From the NCBI RefSeq assembly GCF_001906925.1, contig NZ_MRWQ01000010.1, forward strand, positions 62,001 to 126,000: a stretch of 64,000 nt of DNA, read 5' to 3'. The translations under genes were made by a program, and so were the position numbers. Positions within the stretch are counted from its first letter, which is position 1. Every line of letters starts with the position of its first letter. Source of the stretch: Domibacillus mangrovi (GTDB lineage Bacteria > Bacillota > Bacilli > Bacillales > Domibacillaceae). This document shows, piece after piece, positions 18,387 to 26,696 of this stretch. The notes below the pieces were generated by a model. The model made no database searches. It was not told the origin of the DNA and worked only from the letters and a program-made list of their open reading frames with translations.

Positions 18387-19808
18387 ATGACTAAGGTGAA
18401 TAAACGAATTGAAAAAGATTTTTTAGGAGAAAAAGAAGTACTGGCTGATGTGTACTATGGTATTCAAACATTGCGTGCAGTTGAAAATTTTCCGATTACA
18501 GGCTATCGTATCCATGATGAGTTAATTAAAGCGATGGCCATTGTTAAAAAAGCAGCAGCTATTGCCAACAAAGAAGTTGATCGCCTTCCTCCCCATTTGG
18601 AAAAAGCCATCGTTCAAGCGGCAGAAGAAATTATTGACGGCCAGTGGCACGATCAATTTATTGTTGACCCTATACAGGGTGGAGCTGGCACATCCATTAA
18701 TATGAATACGAATGAAGTCATTGCAAATCGCGCATTGGAAATACTCGGCAGACAAAAAGGAGACTACGCTTTTTTAAGCCCAAATACACATGTCAACATG
18801 GCACAATCAACAAACGATGCGTTTCCAACCGCTATTCATATTGCAACACTTGCTCTTTCAGAAAAATTACTATCGACCATGGAATATATGCATCAAACGT
18901 TCAAAGAGAAAGCAAACGAATTTGATCATATTATCAAAATGGGCCGTACTCACTTACAGGATGCCGTTCCAATCCGGCTCGGGCAAGAATTTGAAGCATA
19001 CTGCCGTGTTATTGAACGGGATATAAAACGAATTACTCAATCGCGGCAGCACTTGTACGAAGTAAATATGGGCGCAACAGCTGTTGGAACAGGCTTAAAT
19101 GCAGACCCTCAATACATTTTAACCGTTGTCAAACAGTTAAAAATGATCAGTGGTTTCCCACTCCTTGCAGCGGAAAATCTAGTGGATGCAACCCAGAATA
19201 CAGACGTCTACACAGAAGTATCCGCATCGTTAAAAGTGTGCATGATGAATATGTCCAAAATCGCAAACGATCTTAGATTAATGGCTTCCGGTCCACGTGC
19301 AGGGTTAAATGAAATTAATTTGCCAGCCCGACAACCGGGTTCTTCGATAATGCCAGGAAAAGTGAACCCTGTAATGGCTGAAGTCATTAATCAAATTGCC
19401 TTTCAAGTGATTGGGAACGACAATACCATCTGCCTTGCATCAGAAGCCGGTCAACTTGAGTTAAATGTAATGGAGCCCGTTCTCGTTTTCAACCTGCTTC
19501 AGTCAATTAGTATTATGAACAATGGCTTCACCGTTTTTACTAATTACTGCGTTTCAGGTATAAAAGCAAATGAAGATCAAATGAAACATTATGTAGAAAC
19601 GAGCGTCGGGACGATTACAGCCATTAACCCGCATATCGGCTATGAAACGGCTACAAAAATTGCCCGTGAAGCGATCGTATCAGGTAAGTCTGTCCGTGAG
19701 CTTTGCAAACAATATAGTATTTTATCTGAAGAAGATTTAAATCAAATTTTAGATCCTTACGACATGACCAATCCAGGTATTTCTGGAGCATCTTTATTAG
19801 ATAAATAA
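18387..19808 (+). CDS. aspA: Aspartate ammonia-lyase
   Basis: This 473-residue enzyme of the fumarase/aspartase superfamily converts L-aspartate to fumarate and ammonia. The signature GSSIMPGKVNP (about residue 315) holds the catalytic serine of the flexible loop; the other superfamily blocks are GRTHLQDAVPIRLGQEF and STNDAFPTAIH. The aspartase-specific N-terminus (RIEKDFLGEKEV...YYGIQTLRAVENF) separates it from class II fumarases. TTGGGAGA precedes the ATG. It is monocistronic, not in the ansAB arrangement of B. subtilis, and no asparaginase gene is adjacent. Confidence 0.95.
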   Translation: MTKVNKRIEKDFLGEKEVLADVYYGIQTLRAVENFPITGYRIHDELIKAMAIVKKAAAIANKEVDRLPPHLEKAIVQAAEEIIDGQWHDQFIVDPIQGGAGTSINMNTNEVIANRALEILGRQKGDYAFLSPNTHVNMAQSTNDAFPTAIHIATLALSEKLLSTMEYMHQTFKEKANEFDHIIKMGRTHLQDAVPIRLGQEFEAYCRVIERDIKRITQSRQHLYEVNMGATAVGTGLNADPQYILTVVKQLKMISGFPLLAAENLVDATQNTDVYTEVSASLKVCMMNMSKIANDLRLMASGPRAGLNEINLPARQPGSSIMPGKVNPVMAEVINQIAFQVIGNDNTICLASEAGQLELNVMEPVLVFNLLQSISIMNNGFTVFTNYCVSGIKANEDQMKHYVETSVGTITAINPHIGYETATKIAREAIVSGKSVRELCKQYSILSEEDLNQILDPYDMTNPGISGASLLDK

Positions 19809-19812
19809 ATAC

Positions 19813-19864
19813 ATGACTATTCGTTTAGCAGTTAATGACTTGCTTTCTCGAATAGTCTTTTTTC
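19813..19864 (+). terminator. Terminator of aspA
   Basis: GACTATTCG pairs with CGAATAGTC over a 25-nt loop, followed by T6. Confidence 0.75.
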
Positions 19865-19913
19865 CTTTTTGATCTTAATAGTTCTTCCCACTTAGCGGCT
19901 ATTCACACATTTC

Positions 19914-20474
19914 CTACTCCGTTTTCGTTATATGTTGTGTCGATATAATTTGATCAACGAGTTTTTCAGCTGTTTTTCGATACATATTACTCATATGAAC
20001 GAGCGAAAGAATATACAAAATGTGTTCCAGTTCATTTGTATCCGCTTTAATTTTATTCATACGGCTCATCACTTCTTCTTTGAAATGAATAACATTGTTT
20101 TCAGCAATATCGAGATAGTTTTTATAAAATAAATCGATATCGATTTCATCAATATTTTCATTTATCCCCTCAAGTGTCGTTTTAATATCGCTAATTGATA
20201 GTGTGCCTTTTAGCTGATAGATAAGACTGATTAATAATAAATGTTCTTTAGAATATTTTTTTTGCTTAATTGGGAAAAGCAGTTTTCCTTTCGCATAATT
20301 ATTAATCATCGTTTTCGTCAGCACTTTTTCATCTTCATTACGGGTTGATTCATTAAATTTATGTTCAAATAATTGAATAACTTGGTCCATATATAGATCA
20401 ATGTTCGGTATTTCATCCGGTGTGAGCTGGTTTTCGAGATGCAGTTCATTCAAAATATCTATTAAGTTTCCCAT
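19914..20474 (-). CDS. DUF1836 domain protein
   Basis: The product has 186 residues. DUF1836 proteins have a MerR-like helix-turn-helix core; here it corresponds to LTKTMINNYAKGKLLFP followed by KKYSKEHLLLISLIYQLKGTLS. A DNA-binding role is therefore likely, but targets are unknown. The ATG at 20474 is preferred over one 27 codons upstream because GAAGGTG lies just before it and the family begins close to this point. Monocistronic, convergent with aspA. Confidence 0.75.
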   Translation of the reverse strand: MGNLIDILNELHLENQLTPDEIPNIDLYMDQVIQLFEHKFNESTRNEDEKVLTKTMINNYAKGKLLFPIKQKKYSKEHLLLISLIYQLKGTLSISDIKTTLEGINENIDEIDIDLFYKNYLDIAENNVIHFKEEVMSRMNKIKADTNELEHILYILSLVHMSNMYRKTAEKLVDQIISTQHITKTE

Positions 20475-20700
20475 CGTAACACCTTCTTTTATCATATTTA
20501 CATTGCCTTTATTATAGGTGAACATCAATGCCATGTAAACTTGACCACATAACAATACGATATCATCTTTATATAAAGTATTAAAAACTACATAATGTTT
20601 TAGAGATATATAAACCTTTCAAAACTTCATCCTGCTTGGCAGTTTTGCTCACTTTTTAAGTGTTTATGTATACGTGTTATAATCAGGAATTCGTGCAAAC

Positions 20701-20734
20701 AGCTCAGTCTTCTCTTGTTTAGGAAGACTGAGCT
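20701..20734. terminator. Hairpin beyond the PH-domain gene
   Basis: A perfect 12-bp inverted repeat, AGCTCAGTCTTC and GAAGACTGAGCT, lies 26 bp after the PH-domain gene. The T run is poor in either direction, so its strength as a terminator is uncertain. Confidence 0.5.
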
Positions 20735-20759
20735 TGCATTTATATGTGGCATCTACAAA

Positions 20760-21137
20760 TTATGTTAAGACATAATCAGCCAGTACTCTTTGCACTTCAT
20801 ATATATTTAAACTTTTATTAAACTGTTTCTTAATCGGCTCCACATCACCTGCAATCCAAATTTGCAGCTCTGCATCCAGATCAAAACTTCCCGCCGTTTC
20901 AACACTAAAGCGGGTAATACTTTTATATGGCAAAGACTGAATTTCTACTTTCTTTCCCGTCATCCCCTGCTTATCAACTAGGATCAGCCGCCGGTTCGTG
21001 AAAATAAATAGATCCCGAATCAGTTTGTACGATTTTTCTACTTTTTCATTTTTTACAAGAACCTCTCCAAATTCCTTTTTCATTTCTTCATTGTCAACTT
21101 CTGAAGCATTCCCCATCAGCCCATCTAAAAATCCCAA
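20760..21137 (-). CDS. Bacterial PH-domain protein (bPH_3 type)
   Basis: The product has 125 residues and consists almost entirely of a bacterial pleckstrin-homology domain, with the typical opening GFLDGLMGNASEVD, the mid segment FIFTNRRLILVDKQGMTGKK and the ending AELQIWIAGD...FNKSLNIYEVQRVLADYV. Such proteins are common in Bacillus but have no settled function. The TTG at 21137 is taken as start because GAAGGAG lies 9 nt upstream and family members begin MGFLDGLMGN; the open frame extends 16 codons further without a ribosome site. Confidence 0.8.
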   Translation of the reverse strand: MGFLDGLMGNASEVDNEEMKKEFGEVLVKNEKVEKSYKLIRDLFIFTNRRLILVDKQGMTGKKVEIQSLPYKSITRFSVETAGSFDLDAELQIWIAGDVEPIKKQFNKSLNIYEVQRVLADYVLT

Positions 21138-21230
21138 TTTACCCACTCCTTCATTATTTTTCTTATTATATGATGAGAATTCCAATTTTAATTCAAGTTA
21201 AAAACCTATTGAAAAGCATGCTTGGACAGC

Positions 21231-21277
21231 AAATAAAGCTCACCCCCAAATCATTGACTTGGAGGTGAGCTTTATTT
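21231..21277. terminator. Terminator of the dha operon
   Basis: AATAAAGCTCACC pairs with GGTGAGCTTTATT. It lies just beyond the dhaM stop and could work in both directions. Confidence 0.8.
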
Positions 21278-21283
21278 TATTTG

Positions 21284-21667
21284 TTAATTCGTTTTTTCTT
21301 TTGATAAATATTCCTGCTCAAGCGCTGTCACAATCTGATCGATCTGTTGGCCTTGTCCGCTTAAGACTGCTGCTAGAAACGAACCTTCCACGAGAGGTAC
21401 GTCGACGAAGCGAATGGTATGCTTTCCAGTATACAATTCGAGCGCCATTTCCGCATTCATCGTTGCTGATCCGATATCTGTCAAAATCAATGCATCATCC
21501 GAAATTCGAGAAAAAGCTTGCTCGATTCGTGAAACTTCTGTCCCGATTTTTCCGTCTTCCAATCCAGCCGCCACCAAAATCTCGATGGATGGTACCATTT
21601 CAGCCAGCAATTCCTTTAAACCTGTTGCAAGCTTTTCACTATGCGAGACGAGAATTAGATTAATCAT
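21284..21667 (-). CDS. dhaM: Dihydroxyacetone kinase phosphotransfer subunit DhaM
   Basis: DhaM is the PTS component that passes phosphate from HPr to DhaL-bound ADP. The product has 127 residues, a single EIIA-mannose-like domain with the phospho-histidine in MINLILVSHSEKLATGL. The HPr-like and EI-like extensions found in E. coli DhaM are absent, as in other Gram-positive forms. It overlaps dhaL by 8 bp and has a GGAGGTG ribosome site. Last gene of the dhaKLM operon. Confidence 0.93.
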   Translation of the reverse strand: MINLILVSHSEKLATGLKELLAEMVPSIEILVAAGLEDGKIGTEVSRIEQAFSRISDDALILTDIGSATMNAEMALELYTGKHTIRFVDVPLVEGSFLAAVLSGQGQQIDQIVTALEQEYLSKEKTN

Positions 21668-22265
21668 GAAGCAGCACCTCCGCGATGTTCTTTAAAAGAA
21701 TGGAACTCGACAAGGCTCCTGGATCTTGAACAGCCTTTGTTTCTTCGCCAAAGTAGGAAGCACGTCCTTTTGTTGCTACCATTGCCTTTGTATCCGCTAA
21801 TGCCTGATCAATTACTTTCTCTAAACTCGTATCAGTTTGAAGTGCGGCTGTAAAGGGTTCCCAAATATCAACCATCGTTTTTTGACCAACTTGTGATTTC
21901 CCACGGCTCTTGATGCCTTCCGTTGCTTCTTTAAAACCAGCAAATAGATCTTCTCCCTCTGCAGACTGTTTGTCTTTCCATTTTGTCGCAAACTTTACGA
22001 ATGCCGTTCCATACAGGGGACCCGAAGCACCGCCAACCGTCTTAATGAGCGTCATTCCAACTAGTTTTGACAACTCTCCAAGATCTGTGAGTGAATTCTG
22101 TGCCTCAAGCTCCTTTTTAACTCCTTGAAAACCGCGAGACATATTAATCCCATGATCGCCGTCTCCGATTTCCCGATCTAGATCCGTCAGTTCATCCTTT
22201 TGCTGTTCAATTGCGTCTGCTGTCGCAAGCAAGGCTCTGCGTAATGCTTCTACTGTTAATTTCAT
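21660..22265 (-). CDS. dhaL: Dihydroxyacetone kinase ADP-binding subunit DhaL
   Basis: DhaL carries a tightly bound ADP that is rephosphorylated by DhaM and donates phosphate to dihydroxyacetone on DhaK. The 201-residue product has the nucleotide and magnesium site LTDLDREIGDGDHGINMSRG and the glycine-rich loop GGASGPLYGTAF. A GAGGTGG ribosome site lies before the ATG. It is 10 bp downstream of dhaK and overlaps dhaM. Confidence 0.95.
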   Translation of the reverse strand: MKLTVEALRRALLATADAIEQQKDELTDLDREIGDGDHGINMSRGFQGVKKELEAQNSLTDLGELSKLVGMTLIKTVGGASGPLYGTAFVKFATKWKDKQSAEGEDLFAGFKEATEGIKSRGKSQVGQKTMVDIWEPFTAALQTDTSLEKVIDQALADTKAMVATKGRASYFGEETKAVQDPGALSSSILLKNIAEVLLHD

Positions 22266-22275
22266 CTATTCCACC

Positions 22276-23253
22276 TCACACTAAAAATCCGATTGCCTTC
22301 GACGAGGCATCTAAATATTGTAGTAATTCCTCATCAACAGGGAGTAACGTGATAGAGAATCCATGCATTTCAAGTGCCGTCATGTAATTTCCTACATAAG
22401 GACGGACAATTTCATACCCTTTTTGCTCGAGTAGTTCACTTACATATTTATAAGTTAGATACAGTTCAGAAACCGGCGTCCCCCCCATGCCATTTACCAT
22501 GACAGCAATGCGCTTATCTGTTACCTCAGCTGTTAAATGCTCGACTAGCTGAGCGGCGATGTCTTTGACTGGAGCAACCGCTTTTCGCTCAACACCTTTC
22601 TCCCCGTGGATCCCGATCCCGATCCACATCTCATCGTCAGGCAGTTCAAAACCCGGCTTTCCACTTTCCGGCATATAACAAGGAGAAAGCGCCATTCCCA
22701 TTGAACGGACCCGGCTGATGACTTTATCCGCTACTTGCTTCACCTCGTCCAATGATTTTCCAGAAGCGGCTGCTGCTCCAGCAATCTTATGGACGAAAAC
22801 CGTGCCAGCGACACCTCGACGGTCTTCTTCATTCTGAATCGAGATATCGTCATTCACTACTACTGTCTCGACTTGGATTCCTTCTAATTCGGCCAAATCT
22901 TTGGCCATGTCAAAATTCATGACGTCGCCGGAATAATTTTTAACGACTAGGAGTACACCTGCGCCTCCATCTGCTGCTTTGATTCCCTCGAGTACCATAT
23001 CCGGTGTTGGAGAGGTGAATACTTCTCCGCAGACAGCCGCATCGAGCATTCCATCTCCTATATAGCCAGCGTGTGCAGGTTCATGTCCGCTTCCTCCACC
23101 AGAAACGAGGCCTACCTTATCGGCGATGGCTCCACCTTTTCGTTTGACGACGTTCAATCCTTCTACTTTTTCATACTGATTTGGGTGGGCTAATACGAGG
23201 CCATCTACTATATCTGACACAAATCGATTCGCATCTTGCATGAGCTTATCCAT
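22276..23253 (-). CDS. dhaK: Dihydroxyacetone kinase substrate-binding subunit DhaK
   Basis: DhaK holds dihydroxyacetone as a hemiaminal on a histidine, seen in WIGIGIHGEKG. The 325-residue product also shows the GGGSGHEPAHAGYIGDGMLDAA block. With DhaL and DhaM it makes dihydroxyacetone phosphate using PTS phosphate, feeding glycolysis. The ATG at 23253 follows AAGAGGAGA at the right distance; 19 in-frame upstream codons are ignored. No glycerol dehydrogenase or DhaR/DhaS activator gene is adjacent, so the source of dihydroxyacetone is not evident here. Confidence 0.95.
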   Translation of the reverse strand: MDKLMQDANRFVSDIVDGLVLAHPNQYEKVEGLNVVKRKGGAIADKVGLVSGGGSGHEPAHAGYIGDGMLDAAVCGEVFTSPTPDMVLEGIKAADGGAGVLLVVKNYSGDVMNFDMAKDLAELEGIQVETVVVNDDISIQNEEDRRGVAGTVFVHKIAGAAAASGKSLDEVKQVADKVISRVRSMGMALSPCYMPESGKPGFELPDDEMWIGIGIHGEKGVERKAVAPVKDIAAQLVEHLTAEVTDKRIAVMVNGMGGTPVSELYLTYKYVSELLEQKGYEIVRPYVGNYMTALEMHGFSITLLPVDEELLQYLDASSKAIGFLV

Positions 23254-23348
23254 GTCTATCTCCTCTTTCTGATTCCTCTTAATATTATAATAATTCGACA
23301 AAACTTGCATGAAGTCCTGCCTACTTACTTAAGGAATGTACTCTCTTT

Positions 23349-23795
23349 TTATTGTCCGAGCTGTTCAATGTTCATTCGAAGGTCTTGAAGCTTTTGGATC
23401 GTTTGCAGTAACTCTGTGTTTTCAAATAAAGCGGCCGGATCAACAACACCATTTTCAAGTTTGACTAGTGCTTCACTTATACCGGTTTCAAGCTGAGCGC
23501 TGTAATCAAGCACTTTGTCATGAATACCTTCTGCGACAGCAGGTGTCTCTATTGCCTGCATAAAATCAATCTCCTGTTGCATATTTTCAAACTGTTTCTG
23601 TGCGTCCTCCACAATGTTCGGGTTTGATGCGGCATTTTCGAGCAATGCCGGCACATCACTTGCAAATTGCTGTGTTTCATTTAAAAAGCCAGTCATATCG
23701 GTTGCATATGTCAATGTATTGTTTGCTTCGTCAAGCAGACTGCATCCACCAAGAATAACAGCAGATAGTCCGAATGCTGCGATCCATTTCATCAT
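23349..23795 (-). CDS. DUF6376-type lipoprotein
   Basis: The product has about 148 residues. Its N-terminus is a lipoprotein signal with lipobox LGGC (cysteine near residue 18), so it should be anchored on the outer face of the membrane. The mature part is helical and acidic, without enzymatic motifs. Short lipoproteins of this DUF6376 kind are common in Bacillus and functionally uncharacterised. A GGAGG ribosome site precedes the ATG. Confidence 0.75.
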   Translation of the reverse strand: MMKWIAAFGLSAVILGGCSLLDEANNTLTYATDMTGFLNETQQFASDVPALLENAASNPNIVEDAQKQFENMQQEIDFMQAIETPAVAEGIHDKVLDYSAQLETGISEALVKLENGVVDPAALFENTELLQTIQKLQDLRMNIEQLGQ

Positions 23796-23884
23796 CAACG
23801 GTTTCCTCCATTCAGTTTTATACTTGATATACGTCCAAATAAATGAAATAGATTCATGTTTATTTCTTTAATCTTCCCCTTATC

Positions 23885-23937
23885 GTTAGGCTACGCCCTT
23901 CACACGATTGAAGAGGGAATCTTCCTTTGGAAAAGAT
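23885..23937. mobile_element. Decayed end of an IS200/IS605-like element (copy 1)
   Basis: This stretch shares GGCTACGCCCTTCACA and a colinear, diverged continuation ending in TTTGGAAAA with 44537-44590. The motif resembles right-end sequences of Gram-positive IS200/IS605-group elements as I remember them. No transposase frame remains. Identity as an IS end is an inference; the shared sequence between the two sites is direct. Confidence 0.4.
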
Positions 23938-23970
23938 AAAAAGCCTCCGACAGTAAACTGTCGAAGGCCC
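23936..23970 (-). terminator. Terminator of the cobalamin operon
   Basis: On the minus strand CCTTCGACAGT and ACTGTCGGAGG form a hairpin followed by T-rich sequence, 5 bp after the last gene. Confidence 0.8.
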
Positions 23971-23974
23971 CATT

Positions 23975-24643
23975 TTATGTCTTACACCAGTGAACGATTT
24001 CCGCTGTCTGTTCTACTGCTTCCACCGCTGCTTCCTGCACAGCTATAATAAAACATGTCGCCGGTCCGGATGATTTTTCTAGATTTAGTCCACATTCAAA
24101 AGACTTCCCGGTAATCTGCTCCAGTTCATGGCGAATACCTTTTGATCCAACTGGTATAACCGATTCAACACCTGACATAGAATTGATTTTTTTGAAAATG
24201 GCTAAAGAAGCAACATCGTCTGGATTTTCCAGCACTTCGGAACCGACGAGCGGTTTGCCAATAACACCGTACCGTACCGTATTCCTATCAAATTGATCGA
24301 TATTCCTTATATGCCTGCCTATGATGACGACACCTGTTGCGGACTGATTCATGACAAAATTCGACTCGGTGCTGCCGGTCAATTCAAGAGTACAGCCAAT
24401 TTCTGATGCCGCCTGTTTAACACCTTCACATAATAACAGCCACGCATCGTCCCCAGAAAAATTATGAATGATCGCCACAAACGGTTCGCCGCCTGCTGCA
24501 ACGCACTCCATTAGTGCAACACGTGCTGAAAAATAACCAACAGTCTCATATGGAACACGAACGATATCGTCCTGCTTATTCCCAACAGCCCCGCTATTAT
24601 CTGTAGCGATGATCAGTCCATTCGTTTTAATAACGTCACGCAT
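23975..24643 (-). CDS. cblS: Alpha-ribazole kinase CblS-like (PurM/AIR-synthase-related)
   Basis: The product has 222 residues. It resembles the short AIR-synthase/ThiL-related proteins found next to CblT-type transporters, with LIIATDNSGAVGNKQDD at the N-terminus (metal/ATP part) and GPATCFIIAVQ at the C-terminus. CblS, described in Listeria and Geobacillus, phosphorylates alpha-ribazole so that it can be joined to AdoCbi-GDP by CobS. The ATG at 24643 follows AGAGG, giving an 8-bp overlap with cblT; an in-frame TTG lies 8 codons upstream. Assignment rests on family memory and on its coupling to cblT. Confidence 0.75.
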   Translation of the reverse strand: MRDVIKTNGLIIATDNSGAVGNKQDDIVRVPYETVGYFSARVALMECVAAGGEPFVAIIHNFSGDDAWLLLCEGVKQAASEIGCTLELTGSTESNFVMNQSATGVVIIGRHIRNIDQFDRNTVRYGVIGKPLVGSEVLENPDDVASLAIFKKINSMSGVESVIPVGSKGIRHELEQITGKSFECGLNLEKSSGPATCFIIAVQEAAVEAVEQTAEIVHWCKT

Positions 24644-25124
24644 GCAGACGACCAAACCTCTTTTCAATAGCCTGTGCGAGACGAGGTATTAAAATAGCAG
24701 CAATGACTCCGTTAAAAATCGCTGCTACTGTAATTCCCAGTACCACCCCAATATAGAATGGAAGCCCCATAAGTAAAATAAACGGCGCGGGGGAAACAAA
24801 TCCATTAAAGAGGATAAAAACAGCGACTGCCACCCCTTTACGCCCGGATACGTACAGTTTACCAAACATCCACACAGCGGCTGCCATTTCAAGGGCTACT
24901 ACGACATGCAGCGGGCCTAGCGGAAGTCCACCGATGAGCGCCGAGACAAGATGACCAAATGCTCCAACTAAAGCGCCGGCAGCTGGGCCCAGTAAAACCG
25001 CCGCAATTAATGCTGGAAACGAATCAAGCGCCACGCTTGCAATCGGCGCCGGCACTTTGATCATGCCCCCGACAACCGATAACGCGACAAATAACGCCAG
25101 CCAGCTTATTTTTTTCGAGCTCAT
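24636..25124 (-). CDS. cblT: Alpha-ribazole transporter CblT-like (ECF S-component type)
   Basis: The product has 162 residues and is almost entirely hydrophobic with five or six membrane segments. It looks like the substrate-binding S component of energy-coupling-factor transporters (LDSFPALIAAVLLGPAAGALVGAFGHLVSALIGG). CblT proteins import alpha-ribazole, the lower-ligand nucleoside of cobalamin. It overlaps pduO by 4 bp (ATGA) and cblS by 8 bp, which ties it tightly to cobalamin synthesis. A general ECF energising module is not encoded in the window. Confidence 0.78.
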   Translation of the reverse strand: MSSKKISWLALFVALSVVGGMIKVPAPIASVALDSFPALIAAVLLGPAAGALVGAFGHLVSALIGGLPLGPLHVVVALEMAAAVWMFGKLYVSGRKGVAVAVFILFNGFVSPAPFILLMGLPFYIGVVLGITVAAIFNGVIAAILIPRLAQAIEKRFGRLHA

Positions 25125-25708
25125 TCCTTTTCCTCTTTCCGCTTGCCGCCGCGAAACACCTTTGCACTTCTCACATATTCCACATCTTTCACACCTTCAC
25201 GGAAATTAATGACGCGGGCAATCGCAAAGAAGTAATCAGACAAACGATTCAAATATTTAAGCGTCACCGGGTGAATATCGTCTTCCTGACGCATTAACGC
25301 CACAACAAGCCGTTCCGCCCGGCGAGTGACTGTACGTGCCAGATGAGTCACCGCTGATCCTTTTGAACCGCCCGGTAAAATAAACCGTTCTAATTCGGGC
25401 GCCTCCGTAATATACACATCGATTTTCTTTTCCATCTCATCAATCGATTCCTGCTGCAGCTTAAATCCACGCTTGCCGTTTACTGTGGCAAGGTCACCGC
25501 CGCAGTCAAACAGCTCATGCTGAATCGTTTCCAGATCGGCTAAAATATCTTTAAATTTTGCTGGATCAAGCTCCGTTACCACCATACCGACAACTGAATT
25601 CAGTTCATCAACTGTCCCATATGCTTCCACCCGCAAATTGTCTTTCCCAACGCGCCCGCCAATAATGCTCGTGTCGCCTTTATCCCCTGTTCTTGTATAC
25701 AATCTCAT
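25121..25708 (-). CDS. Cob(I)alamin adenosyltransferase, PduO type
   Basis: It transfers the adenosyl group of ATP to reduced corrinoid to give the Co-C bond of adenosylcobalamin. The 195-residue product begins with MRLYTRTGDKGDTSIIGG and has the conserved AYGTVDELNSVVG and the C-terminal RLSDYFFAIAR block of PduO-type (ATR) enzymes. The ATG at 25708 is preferred because AAAGGGGG precedes it and the family starts there. It overlaps genes on both sides by 4 bp. Confidence 0.93.
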   Translation of the reverse strand: MRLYTRTGDKGDTSIIGGRVGKDNLRVEAYGTVDELNSVVGMVVTELDPAKFKDILADLETIQHELFDCGGDLATVNGKRGFKLQQESIDEMEKKIDVYITEAPELERFILPGGSKGSAVTHLARTVTRRAERLVVALMRQEDDIHPVTLKYLNRLSDYFFAIARVINFREGVKDVEYVRSAKVFRGGKRKEEKE

Positions 25709-26130
25709 CTTTTTTCCCCCTTTATCATTTCGGCAATACCATACCAGACCGTATCTACCCGGCTTGAGGCCGCTGCTGCATCCTGAAAACACCATCCTGT
25801 TGCATCACGCCAGTGTCGATCAAATGCATTCATCGGCACAATACCTTTCATCATATCCGTCCCTATTAACACAACATCTCTTTTTTCTGTTTTCCAATGA
25901 TCAAGATCCTTTTTAAACAACATGCGCGCTTCAAACGCGGTCTCTGCTTTTTCAAGAAGCATTCTGACATGTCGTTCGATACCTTCTAATACAACAATAC
26001 CTTCTGTAAAATGAGGCACTTGCTTTTCTTCATAAAACGAATGCCATTGATGATCTACTTTATCTAACGTATAATACTCTTTTACCCATTGTTTTTTTCC
26101 ATTGAAGGCACCGCCTGTAACGAGATGCAT
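25705..26130 (-). CDS. Short CobU-like protein with altered P-loop
   Basis: The product has 141 residues and is clearly shorter than the full CobU at 28875-29420. It begins MHLVTGGAFNGKKQW, which lines up with the GGxxxGKS loop of CobU, but the Ser/Thr after the lysine is replaced. It keeps an internal VVLEGIERH and DVVLIGTDMMKGIVP that mirror CobU beta strands. It may be a degenerate or specialised adenosylcobinamide kinase/guanylyltransferase subunit. A GAGGAGGGG ribosome site makes translation likely. It overlaps the phosphatase gene upstream by 49 bp and pduO by 4 bp. Role uncertain. Confidence 0.65.
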   Translation of the reverse strand: MHLVTGGAFNGKKQWVKEYYTLDKVDHQWHSFYEEKQVPHFTEGIVVLEGIERHVRMLLEKAETAFEARMLFKKDLDHWKTEKRDVVLIGTDMMKGIVPMNAFDRHWRDATGWCFQDAAAASSRVDTVWYGIAEMIKGEKR

Positions 26131-26696
26131 CGCTCACCCCTCCTCATCGCGGAAAGAGAACCGGATAATTCATAGCCTTGTCCGTTATCCGACGTCCAGT
26201 CCGAAAATGACTTTTTTTCTGGCGCAAACACCGACAGCAAATGACGAATAACACCACCATGTGTCACGATCGCTGTCCTATGAATATCTTGCTCCGCCAT
26301 TTCCGTAAGAACCAGCTGAAATTCCTCTTCAACCCGCTCTGCAAATGCAGCATATGAATCTCCACCTGGCACTTGAATCGTATAATCGTTGAGCCAGTCC
26401 TGGTAAACCGGCATATGTTCCAGCTCCGCGTGTGTCTTGTTCTCCCATTCCCCGAAATGGAACTCCCTGAACCCATTTTTTTGATGTGGAGTCTGACTCC
26501 AAAAAGCACTGGCTGTCTGCACACATCTCGTCAAATCACTGGATACGATCCAGTCATAGTCAGGTACTTGCATTTCACGTAGTGCCATTAATCCTTCCTC
26601 TGTCACATTCACATCAGTCCATCCACAAAATTGTTTATTTACATTTGCGTATGTCACACCGTGGCGAAAGAGGCCGATAACCACACGATCATCCAT
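26082..26696 (-). CDS. Histidine phosphatase, probable alpha-ribazole phosphatase
   Basis: The product has 204 residues and belongs to the phosphoglycerate-mutase-like superfamily. The catalytic RHG lies in LFRHGVTYAN, the second histidine in VTHGGVIRHLL, and FHFGEWENKTHAEL is the typical acid-containing block. Its place between cobS and CobU-like genes makes a CobC role likely: removing phosphate from alpha-ribazole 5'-phosphate or from adenosylcobalamin 5'-phosphate. It overlaps cobS by 43 bp. Confidence 0.82.
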   Translation of the reverse strand: MDDRVVIGLFRHGVTYANVNKQFCGWTDVNVTEEGLMALREMQVPDYDWIVSSDLTRCVQTASAFWSQTPHQKNGFREFHFGEWENKTHAELEHMPVYQDWLNDYTIQVPGGDSYAAFAERVEEEFQLVLTEMAEQDIHRTAIVTHGGVIRHLLSVFAPEKKSFSDWTSDNGQGYELSGSLSAMRRGERCISLQAVPSMEKNNG

